Shown piece by piece: positions 55,255-64,000 of a DNA stretch of 64,000 nucleotides. Where the stretch lies: the NCBI GenBank assembly GCA_034769895.1, contig CM068373.1, positions 18,271,967 to 18,335,966 on the forward strand. The letters run 5' to 3'. Made by a program: the position numbers and the translations under genes. The notes below the pieces were generated by a model. That model did not search any database and was not told where the DNA came from. It saw only the letters and a list, made by a program, of their open reading frames with translations. Numbering within the stretch: position 1 is the first letter of the stretch; each line of letters begins with the position of its first letter. Source of the stretch: Magicicada septendecula. Its lineage: Eukaryota; Arthropoda; Insecta; Hemiptera; Cicadidae.

Positions 55255-56401
55255 TGAAACTTTCTATATTAATAAAAAGAATGATATCGTAATAATTTAA
55301 AATTAATGTTAATTCACTCCTACTTACCATCGCGTGGCTTCAAGGTTTCGTCATACGTATGTTTCGGATGCAGACGTAATTTCTTAAGGTTGTGAGAATA
55401 ACTTGCACAACACATTTATATGAAGAGAATTTTCATTTAATGTTTTGCTATTATTTAAAAATTTTTTTCTACAAACTTTACTACATCTGAAATATTTTCG
55501 TAAGAATTGATCCTTTGCTTGGGTTACATGATTATCACTCCTATTCTATCTTATACTACAGCTTACCTTATTTTATATACACACACACAAGACTGCCCAG
55601 CCTGCAATTTTGCACACACACAAACACACAAAAAATTATAGAACCCTTAACATTTTTTAATAATATCCCTCCCCGTCGGCAACGTGGTCCTCGCGTGCAC
55701 TCCTCATTCCTTTGTATTTCTTTTTAGTGTCCGAAAAATATATATATATAACTATGTTCTGCACTTTTACTCGACCGCGGTCACACACTTTGTTATTGTT
55801 AGTTGTTACATTAATTATAAAAATTTGTTTCTGAGCCCGGTTGACGGGCGGCCTGCGCAGGCGGGAGTCGACAACGAACTGCCGGCGTCTCTCAGTTCCC
55901 CACTCCGGGAGCATTTTAGTCAAGACGACGGACATCAATGCCTTCCAGTTAGTCGTCCCAGTTTCGACTCATACTAGTCACGTAGTTGTTGGAGTGACGA
56001 TAGCAGACGATTTCAAATAGGCACTGGCTAATGTCATAAAAGTGGGTGGGACTTAACACAGCATTTCCGTAGTGAAACCAAATGAATGATGAAAATTTCC
56101 CTCTCTGGCCATCTTAGTTTTTTGCCAGAGCGTCACTTGGAGCGTGATTGAGCAGTTGCGTATGTGCGCTGCCACACACAGGTACAAAGTTCTCAGAATT
56201 TTGTGGTTGGCGCGAATTCTCTGCCGCATTCCTCGACAACAACTGCGTCTTACGTTGTTTCACTGTTCTGTTACATTGACTGTTATACTGACACATACGT
56301 TGCACAATGATTTTATGAAAAGTCCGCCCAAAACGAAATACATAAAAATATACTTGCCCCATACGGTAAAAACAAAAACACCCAAAAATCGACCCGCTAC
56401 A
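55255..56401 (-). repeat. LTR D, 5' copy (1147 bp)
   Basis: Differs from 49090-50236 at about two bases (for example tttgggatgc/tttcggatgc). Minus-strand splice-donor-like atggtaagtagg lies about 67 nt from the LTR end. Confidence 0.9.
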
Positions 56402-57041
56402 AACAATTACAATTTGGTGACGCAAAAAATAAAAGGTTGGAGAAATAATGTGATACAATAGTGCAACTGTAATAAATCGTTAGTACTCAAAATTAACAGT
56501 GAGAAATATTCGGACAAAAGTGAACAAAATTTGTGGAGATCAACAAGTGACCTGCAGGGACGCCGATACCACGTAACCGTATATCAAACAAATTAATTAT
56601 GAGAATTTAAATAAAAAAGCGCTTAATTAAATATGGTATGTGTGTGAATGAGAATGTGCAGATACTGGGCTGTCTTATCTATAGATATAAGAAAGAAATA
56701 TTTAAGCTAACTAGAGTAGGAAAGCAATATTAAATTTCCGATGTAACATTAGTATCAGTATTTGTTCAAAGAAAAAATAAAGATGGAAAGTAAGAAATTT
56801 GAAAAGAGAGAATATAAAGAAATGTATTAAAAAGAATAAATCCATTACATTATTTCACTTGATATATATGTGTTAGAATAATCATTTCAAGTACCTAATT
56901 TCATTTTCTGTGTTGGTAAATTCGCTATACGAAATAGGGTTACACCACTAGACGATCTGGCCAGAGAGTTGACAAATAAAAGGTAAGTGGGAGTTTGAGA
57001 TCATTTAATAATTATTTAATAAAATTAATAAAACACAATTA

Positions 57042-58394
57042 ATTAATTAAAATGTTGTATAAATAAATTTTTGTAATGAATTTAAATGATTTTTATAAGA
57101 TTTGAACTTGATAATAAATAGTAAATGAGTAAAAGTAAAATGTGTTTAGTTGTTGAGTCATATGGTTGTTACAAGGTATCAGAAGGTACATATGGTTATG
57201 TACGCTATATTTGTTGTGACAAATGTTTATATTTTTGAGTTTATGACAAGTGATCATGTTTTATTTGATTAAATAGTTAACCATATGTAAGTAGGAATTT
57301 TATAACGAAATGGAAGTAAAGTAAAATGTTTCAATAATGACATTAAATGAATTTGAAAGAATTTAACTTAGGGAAGGTGTGTAAATTTTAATAAAATTTG
57401 AATTTAAAATGTGTAGGTTAATGTAACAATGATAAGGTTCATTTTGAGTAGTTATTAAGGTGTTTAATGAAGTATATGGTAGATAATTTTGTGTATTTGG
57501 TTACCTTGTACTCAGTATACTTAGAGTAAGGTTATGTTCACCTGTTGATAGAACATCTGCTGATGCATGGTGTTATATGTATAATATATTTTGTGTACTC
57601 AATTTATAGTTTCAGTTGAATTTATGGTAATAATAATTTTGTTTCTTTTTATTAATTGTCAAAATATATATTTCTGAAATTTAAATTCATTTAATTCTTG
57701 AAAAAAAAATTTTTTTTTTTGAAATGTTAGCAAGTTAGTAGATTGTTTTAACTAGTAGTGATTCGAAGGTCACAAAGATAAAGGAAGTTAATGAATACAA
57801 AATGCAATTAAAGTAATTAATTGAAAGAGATGATTTCGATCAAATTAAAATGTGAACTTTTGGTCATGAACTTAGATTTATTTGGATAAATGATTGAAAT
57901 TTAAATAATTTCTTTTTGATTTGAAATGATAAGTCCAGGTACACAGTTAAAGTGTTTGACTAATAGAAATTAAAAGGAAAAAGTATAATGCTAACAAATT
58001 GTAGATTATGTTAACTTAAAGTTGGTAATGTTTGTTTTGAGGTTAGGTTTGGTGAAATAAGAATGATATGTTAGTATTAAGAAAGCACTTATATACGAAC
58101 CAGTACTTTGCTAAAGGCAATCCAGTATGGCTAAGAGGGAGATAAATCAGTTAAAGATCTGGTTTAGTGTAAGGCCATTTAGTGACAATTTATCTGAAAT
58201 GTTACAGAGTTAGGTGATACTGTGGTGAGTGCTTGTCTGATTTTACGGTGTTGGGATCTCGAGCAGAGAAGTCCAGTAGAGTCATTCAGGTGCAGCCATA
58301 GTCGCCAAACTAGGGGGGTAGATTACCCATGATTTAGTAAAGGACGTAAGGGGGTTGTTGGCACCATATCCTAGCTGGTCCTCTTAGATTTTAG
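57042..58394 (+). other. Non-coding 3' internal region, unit 3
   Basis: Colinear with 31213-32565, with the same conserved terminal block. Confidence 0.7.
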
Positions 58395-58434
58395 CAATGA
58401 GAGTTTTTCTGTTTCGGCAGAAAACCTCTTATTG
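58395..58434 (+). ncRNA. Conserved pre-PPT hairpin, unit 3
   Basis: Identical to 32566-32605; polypurine run follows to LTR A at 58447. Confidence 0.75.
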
Positions 58435-58446
58435 GGGGGGGGGTAT

Positions 58447-59439
58447 TGTAACGGTACAGAATCAAGGGGATTTATTTTATTCTTTTATCAATGGTAATAA
58501 CGGGAAATCGGCCAGACAGAGTTTCAGTTTTAATAAGCAGAGTGTACTTTTGGAACACCCAGTTGTCAATTTGTCCAGTAAGCCCGGCAACATACCCCGA
58601 AAGCTGGAGAATCGGAATATGTACAAGTGCGCGGATGCCTCTTCTGACAGAGTGAAGATCATGTACGATTTCCCTGGTCGCCGGCGGCGAGTCTACGACA
58701 AATAGCGTTAGCCAATGAAAATGCAAGTTGCCGCTCTCGGGATGCTGAGGGCCATATTGAAAACGAGCCACTTAGCGTCATCCAGCGGAACCGGCCGGTT
58801 CAGTGTAATAAAGCTCGCGAGCCAAAAATAAAATAAAATTGTTAAGAATGTGAACAGAATACAAATAAAAATGGTGTAAAGTAATAATCAAACAATGAAA
58901 CATTAACAAATCGTCAGTGGTCAAAATTTAACACATGAAAACATATTTCGGAACAACCTAGTGAACAAAAAATGGACTGATTTCAACACGTGCTCTTCAT
59001 GGACACAACCAAAGGGTAGTAACTGCATAATTTAAATAAAAATGAATATAAAAAATCAAAGAAAGCGCTAAATCAAAAGAGGGGAAAAGTGTGAAAGAGA
59101 GAGTGTATGAGCAAAGCACTGGATTACCTTATAATACCTAGAATGTAGTTATTTAGATAAGCATTGTTAATTCTTTTTGTAAAATAAGTTCACAAAGAAA
59201 CTTGTTCTTTGTACAAGAAAAAGGTAGAGTAAAAGTAACTTTTCATGTGAAATGGTGTTAATAAATCAATTGGTTAAATGCTAACAATGAGAGTATAGTT
59301 CATTAAACAACATGAACCCAAAATCACACTTATAGGTCACGAGTTCGTGTGAACGATCCTGGACCCGATAAAGGTAAGAATTTTGGAACATGTTTATTTT
59401 TTATTAATTATGATATTTGCAATTAAATGTAGCTTCACA
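58447..59439 (+). repeat. LTR A, unit 4 (993 bp)
   Basis: Shared LTR between units 3 and 4. Primer site TGGCGCCCAAACAGGGAC at 59442-59459, one mismatch to the Lys-type consensus and different from the unit 2/3 variant. Confidence 0.9.
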
Positions 59440-59633
59440 ATTGGCGCCCAAACAGGGACAGTTTTTATAAATTCAATTTTGTACAGACAACGCTTACTCG
59501 TGAGTGTAAGATGTGATTTGGAGGTTAAGTTGTAGTACATATAAATTACGTACATAAAATGATGTTAGGTTAAGTGAGTGGTAAAATAATAGTAAGTGTG
59601 AGTTTTTGTTAATATACGAAAATTTTATAAAAT

Positions 59634-60651
59634 ATGGAGAATAAAATAAATGAGACTGACATAATTGTCGGCGATGAAGCCGAAAATAAGTCGATGTTTA
59701 AAAACAAAGAAAGTATGTTGACTGAGTCGGCTGATAGAAGCAACTCAGGAATTCAAACAAATGGAATGATAACAAGTGAAAGTAATTTTGACGAATCAAA
59801 AACAATGAATGAAGTTGAAATTCATCCAACACCTATTTCAATTAATCAAAAAAAAAAAGCTGATGACAGTGTTATGTTAAAAGATTTGTGTAGTATAATA
59901 TGTAGTACGAAAGAAAGTTCAGGAAAGCGACACAATGAAGTAAATAAATTGAAAGAATATAATAAAGAAGTAAAGAGTGATTTCGATAAAATAAATAGTC
60001 GTTTCGATGTCAATGATACTAAAATGGATAGTCGTTTTGATGAAATGAATACACAAAATGTTAAATTTGAAATTAATATGAATAAACGTCTGATTGAGAT
60101 TGACGAACGTTTAACGACATTTAAGGAACAAGTAATAGAATCAATAGAGGAACAGATCAAAAGTAAAGTAACTCAGATAGTTAATAAGAAGGTAAATGAC
60201 AGTGGTAGCGATATGACGAATAATAACGAGGTAAGTGGTAATTATAGTAATGAGTTACAAGTAATAGCAAAATAGAAAGTGATAACAGCAAAATAATTAA
60301 AAATGTATTAGAGAGTAAAGTGAATAATAATAGTGGCGATGAAGTTTTAGTGGAAATAGAAAGTAGTGATGAGAAAGAGTGTGATGAGAGGTTAGGTTGG
60401 CGAAGGGCAAATTTTCCCAGTTGTTTAAGTGGAGTAAAGACTCCGCTAGTGAGTTATGAGGACAAGGTTTCCTCCAGTAGTTATGTGAGAGATGAGGTGT
60501 CTCTAAGTAGGTCCCCTGTGTATCATGAGTTACCTGGAAGAGCCAGGATGTGTCATGATAACGTTGTGTTGCCTTTTGTGTGGATTGAGAGAGAAAAAGT
60601 GAAATGGTGTTATGATGAAAGGTATTGTGAGAGAGTGGTAGAATTATTCAC

Positions 60652-60696
<45 letters not shown>

Positions 60697-61104
60697 TATT
60701 TGATGTTACTAGAAGTTAGAAAGAACTATTAGAGAAAATAAAGAGAGAGAAAATTAGTAATATTGTAGACTTACCTTGTTGTGAGAATGGTGATAATTAC
60801 ATTGAAAGCTTACCTGTACATATGCAAGGAATATTAATAGTAGATGATGCTGAAAATAAGGAGAGGGTAAAATGCTTCATTGAGACGTAATAATATTGAC
60901 GGTGACAAGACCAGAATTAATGATGTAGACAGGTTATATGATTTGATAATAATGTGGGATAGTCCAGTAGATTATTATGGGGGTATAAAGGAACAATTTG
61001 AAATATTGAAGAGTTATTATATAAATAATAATAATGTAATGAGTGTAAGTAAAGATGAAAATTGCTATGTGAAAATCAGACTAATTTTCGATGATGGTGG
61101 TTAG
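59634..61104 (+). pseudogene. gag-like protein of element A, unit 4, frameshifted
   Basis: The first frame is open for 213 residues (11-A run restores the frame lost in units 2 and 3). Then the same shared stop, the second frame with KWCYDERYCE and a greatly expanded (GA)19 tract that encodes alternating Arg/Glu, and finally the RLIFDDGG end at 61104. Confidence 0.75.
60656..60693 (+). repeat. (GA)19 microsatellite inside the gag frame
   Basis: Unit 4 has 19 repeats where units 1-3 have 8, 9 and 8. The length sets the downstream reading frame. Confidence 0.85.
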
Positions 61105-61464
61105 AAACAGTGAATGAACATTTAATTATTTTAGTTTGTGGTAATTACTTGGCTAACTTATGTAATGAGCTGTGGTAAACAATAAAGTAATATGACGAAA
61201 AATTGTAGATAAATTTGTAGTGAGGTTAATTGTGTTTGTGTAATAGGTTATATTATACTCGGTAGTTTATGTAAACAATGTATGTATGCAAGGGGAATTG
61301 ATTTTATAATAATAATAATAATAATAATATTTTACCAGACGAAATAAATAACGGGAGTAATTGCAAAGTTTATTGTAATTGTAATTGTTTTGGAATATTG
61401 TAATGAAAAACTTAAGTGTTTTAAAAAACTGATTGAATTAGATAAAATTGAGATGAATTAATTA

Positions 61465-62439
61465 TGTAACGGCACAAAAAGGGGAAACAAAATTTTAAAA
61501 TGTGATTTGAATATTTTATGTCGCCCAAGTGTAGCGTCGAGACGGATGTGAATTGGCATTGGAATGTGCAGTTTGCAAAGAGGGAGCGCCCGCGCTTTCA
61601 ACCGCGTACACAGTCGGCCAAGTTTCTCATGCTAACGGCACGAACTGGTACATTCTTTCTGGCCCGGCACGCGGAAAACAAAGACAGTCGACGATTAACA
61701 TCTGAAAACAGCGGACACCAGTGCATCGCCGCCCGGGCAAAGTTTTATCTATTATTAAAAATGGGAAAGTAGTTCAAAGCAGTCAACAAGGCAATTATAA
61801 CTCGACCGGGTGAACACACAGGCTCGTGAGCCTAAAACTTTATTTTATACTTTCAAAATTTTATAATGTGATTGAATAACAAAACACGGAGTTATACAAA
61901 ACATGTGAGTTCAGTTTAACAATAACTTAAAATGAATTAGAGGTATGAACAATTACAATTTGGTGACGCAAAAAATAAAAGGTTGGAGAAATAATGTGAT
62001 ACAATAGTGCAACTGTAATAAATCGTTAGTACTCAAAATTAACAGTGAGAAATATTCGGACAAAAGTGAACAAAATTTGTGGAGATCAACAAGTGACCTG
62101 CAGGGACGCCGATACCACGTAACCATATATCAAACAAATTAATTATGAGAATTTAAATAAAAAAGCGCTTAATTAAATATGGTATGTGTGTGAATGAGAA
62201 TGTGCAGATACTGGGCTGTCTTATCTATAGATATAAGAAAGAAATATTTAAGCTAACTAGAGTAGGAAAGCAATATTAAATTTCCGATGTAACATTAGTA
62301 TCAGTATTTGTTCAAAGAAAAAATAAAGATGGAAAGTAAGAAATTTGAAAAGAGAGAATATAAAGAAATGTATTAAAAAGAATAAATCCATTACATTATT
62401 TCACTTGATATATATGTGTTAGAATAATCATTTCAAGTA
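61465..62439 (+). mobile_element. Solo LTR B in unit 4, truncated by a Tigger insertion
   Basis: The first 975 bp of LTR B up to tttcaagta; the next bases in other copies (cctaatttc) are replaced by the Tigger end. The remainder should follow the Tigger element beyond the window. Confidence 0.8.
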
Positions 62440-62674
62440 CAGTAAAACCCCGGTTAACCGAAGTAAAGGGGGGGAAGCCGTTTCGGATAACAATTTTTTC
62501 GGTTAAGCCATGAACATCTAATACTACAGTATTTTGTATTGTAATTACAGTACGTATTTTTTAAAGGTATTGAAGGTCAAACGAATTCAAAAATCTCTTT
62601 GTAGGCTACACTTATGTTCTTTATTAAAGTTAAAATTACATTTTTAGGATTACAGTACATCAATATACAGTATA

Positions 62675-63249
62675 CAGTCATCCCCCGAGATACGTAATTA
62701 ATGCGGACTGTAGACTTTTGCGTAACTCTAATTTTATAAGTCGAATTTGAACATTGCTTAAGTGTACCTACGTACTTATTATTATACAGACATATGTATG
62801 GGTTTGTATGTACATACATGAGTACGAACAAATCACTCGCGGCAAGCTACACTAATGACGTGAAACAATACATCTAGAAAAACGAGCGATAAACATGTGC
62901 TCGGTTCCGCTGCTCAACCTTCACTGAGTAGAAGAAGTTTCCGAGAAAGAGTGCCCGGTACGCTTGCGTTCGTGCTTAGACCGAAAAGTAAAGGATTAGC
63001 AGAGCAATAAAGTAAGAGAGAGTGTGTGTGTGTTTGTTTACAAAGAGAGAGTGAGAGTGAATAGTGTATTGACGCAGTCGCTACAAGGTACAGTATTGCA
63101 TGCTTGAAATAGAATACAGTAGGCCTACAGTAATTCTTTGTAAAATTGTATGTTGCTCTACTCAAAAATTTTTCCATTTTTTGAAATTTTCATTTTACGT
63201 AACTGCGAATTTACGTAAGTCGCGTGTTACGTATCTCGGGGGATGACTG
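62675..63249. mobile_element. Nested Tigger-like MITE (575 bp, TA target)
   Basis: Ends cagtcatcccccgagatacg in inverted orientation, flanked by TA (62673-62674, 63250-63251). Internal (GA)/(GT) tracts near 63010-63060. No transposase. Confidence 0.85.
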
Positions 63250-63519
63250 TACTGTACTTAATAGTTTGGAGCATATGAATTACTACTCATTTAAAAAACT
63301 CAGTAATTTTTGTTTGTTTCTTGTGTCCCTCCCAACGTTTTTGAGCAGCGATGTCCCGCCCCTTTTCATTAGAAGGACGTCAGCCGGCATTGACTCACTG
63401 CATTGTTCAACAAATCTTAGGGCAACCTAACAACAACACATGTACTGTACTGTAATTTTTGTGTTATACTATACCCAGTAGGCTTTTGAAAGATAACAAA
63501 TTCTTAATTTAGGCTTACC

Positions 63520-64000
63520 TCTAGTGCTCGAAAACCATCGTCAGCTGTCACTCCGTCATCCACGTCATCTACTTCGGTCTCTTCAATCGCGTCAGCATTT
63601 GACTGCAACACTGTTTCTACAACTTCTTGGTCGTGATTTCTTGCGAATCGTCCGCGACAACCCATTCATCCACCTCGCACGTATCCATTCTTCGCATCCG
63701 GGAATTCTTTTTACCATTTCTGTCAAGTTTTCAAAATTTTCTGAGTCGTCTCCTTCAAGCCCATCATACAGTTTGCTCCAGCACCTTTGAAGAGTTTCTG
63801 CTTTCACATTATCCCAGGCTTGCGCACACCAATAAATTACGTGTTTCATATTTACTGCCTTCAGCGCTTCATTCATGTTTTTGTTTTGCATGTCACTATC
63901 GTGCAGGATGGTTCTCAAAAATAGTCCACGGTAGTGCCGTTTAAATGTCGCTATTACGCCCTGATCCAGTGGCTGAATTAGACTGGTAACATTTGGGGGA
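63520..64000 (-). pseudogene. Tigger transposase C-terminal part, frameshifted, 5' end outside the window
   Basis: At the right edge the minus strand reads PPNVTSLIQPLDQGVIATFK, the signature of the DDE domain of pogo/Tigger transposases, continuing to 63592 with KHVIYWCAQAWDNV, LQRCWSKLYDG and EEWIRAR. Near 63650 two frame changes are needed to follow the acidic tail (EVDEWVVADDSQE, then ADAIEETEVDDVDDGV) to about 63520. The protein would cut and rejoin DNA at TA sites. Two frameshifts suggest it is inactive. Confidence 0.85.

Larger units (their letters stand above)
49090..56401 (-). mobile_element. LTR element D, full length, youngest insertion, TSD AACA
   Basis: 7312 bp in reverse orientation within solo LTR B of unit 3; AACA at 49086-49089 and 56402-56405. 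LTRs are 1147 bp each and differ at about two positions by eye, so it is the most recent LTR insertion in the window. Layout as in C: LTR, primer site, one intact gag-like ORF, ~3.5 kb non-coding, conserved block, hairpin, polypurine tract, LTR. No enzyme genes. Confidence 0.92.
48603..57037 (+). mobile_element. Solo LTR B in unit 3, split by element D
   Basis: B pieces 48603-49089 and 56406-57037 (together 1119 bp) join at the AACA duplication of element D. Ends and ATTA flanks as in units 1 and 2. Confidence 0.8.
27098..62439 (+). mobile_element. Tandem array of four LTR elements A sharing LTRs
   Basis: LTR A recurs at 27098, 32618, 38122 and 58447, each followed by the same primer site, gag-like region, solo LTR B and 3' block. 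Unit lengths are 5520 and 5504 bp, and 5519 bp for unit 3 once elements C and D with their TSDs are removed. Neighbouring units share one LTR, so the order is LTR-internal-LTR-internal-LTR-internal-LTR-internal. This is what unequal crossing-over between LTRs produces. Unit 4 is cut by a Tigger element at 62440; its right end lies outside the window. None of the units encodes an enzyme. Confidence 0.9.
62440..64000 (-). mobile_element. Tigger (pogo) element, partial, running off the window
   Basis: Inserted at TA (62438-62439) with end cagtaaaaccccggttaacc, a Tigger-type terminal repeat. The transposase is read on the minus strand from the right. A second TA-flanked MITE is nested in its 3' non-coding part. 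The other terminus is outside the window. Confidence 0.85.

Noticed and set aside
27098-62439. Search for an envelope, protease, reverse transcriptase or integrase in the LTR elements
   Set aside because: No frame of useful length carries such motifs on either strand; the only conserved protein is gag-like.

Overview
This is a repeat-dense, AT-rich piece of an animal nuclear genome, most likely an arthropod with a large genome (probably an insect; inferred from the mix of mariner, pogo/Tigger, hAT, Penelope-like and LTR elements with 4-bp target duplications). No complete host gene is visible. The only host-like coding hint is a possible terminal RING-finger exon at 13911-14034 (minus). Everything else I can assign is mobile DNA, satellite or unique AT-rich spacer.

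Layout. 0-9.3 kb: fold-back and MITE-like repeats, a 424-bp-arm inverted repeat made from a Penelope-like element (PLE) with hammerhead-ribozyme-like motifs, a hAT-like MITE, a pogo-like MITE and a solo LTR with a perfect TTGT duplication (7588-8617). 9.27-11.86 kb: a ~162-bp tandem satellite with a six-monomer, 971-bp higher-order repeat. 12-15.3 kb: PLE relics, a possible LTR, the RING exon and a broken hAT-type transposase-derived gene. 15.46-22.52 kb: LTR element 'E' (minus strand, TSD GGCC); its 3' LTR was later hit by a PLE (13-bp TSD) and by another LTR family 'F' (solo LTR). 23.2-26.3 kb: a Tigger-like MITE and two dead mariners. 27.1-62.4 kb: a head-to-tail array of four copies of LTR element 'A' (period ~5.5 kb) that share LTRs, each carrying a solo LTR 'B' inside. 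Unit 3 is interrupted by two younger full-length elements in the opposite orientation, 'C' (39357-46842, TSD AGCC) and 'D' (49090-56401, TSD AACA). 62.44 kb to the end: a Tigger element, running off the window, that cuts unit 4 at a TA and itself holds a nested Tigger-like MITE.

Most interesting system. Elements A, C, D and E form a related group of LTR elements with tRNA-type primer sites, polypurine tracts, 4-bp target duplications and one gag-like coiled-coil protein, but no recognisable protease, reverse transcriptase, RNase H or integrase. They look non-autonomous. Across families they share (i) a protein that ends exactly in D/N-D-G-G before three different stop codons, plus HSTP-like and WCYDER-like motifs; (ii) a 3' non-coding block ending in a hairpin against the polypurine tract whose stem is kept by paired substitutions; (iii) a consensus 5' splice site 50-76 nt from the 3' end of every LTR, also seen in solo LTRs B, F and G. 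D has LTRs differing at only about two positions and an intact ORF, so it moved recently and must have been mobilised in trans. A second theme is the set of PLE-associated hammerhead-like motifs, some of which overlap the end of the GIY-YIG endonuclease reading frame.

All calls come from reading the sequence; no database search was possible. Family names (PLE, mariner, Tigger, hAT) rest on motifs I recognise. The letters A-G are my labels.
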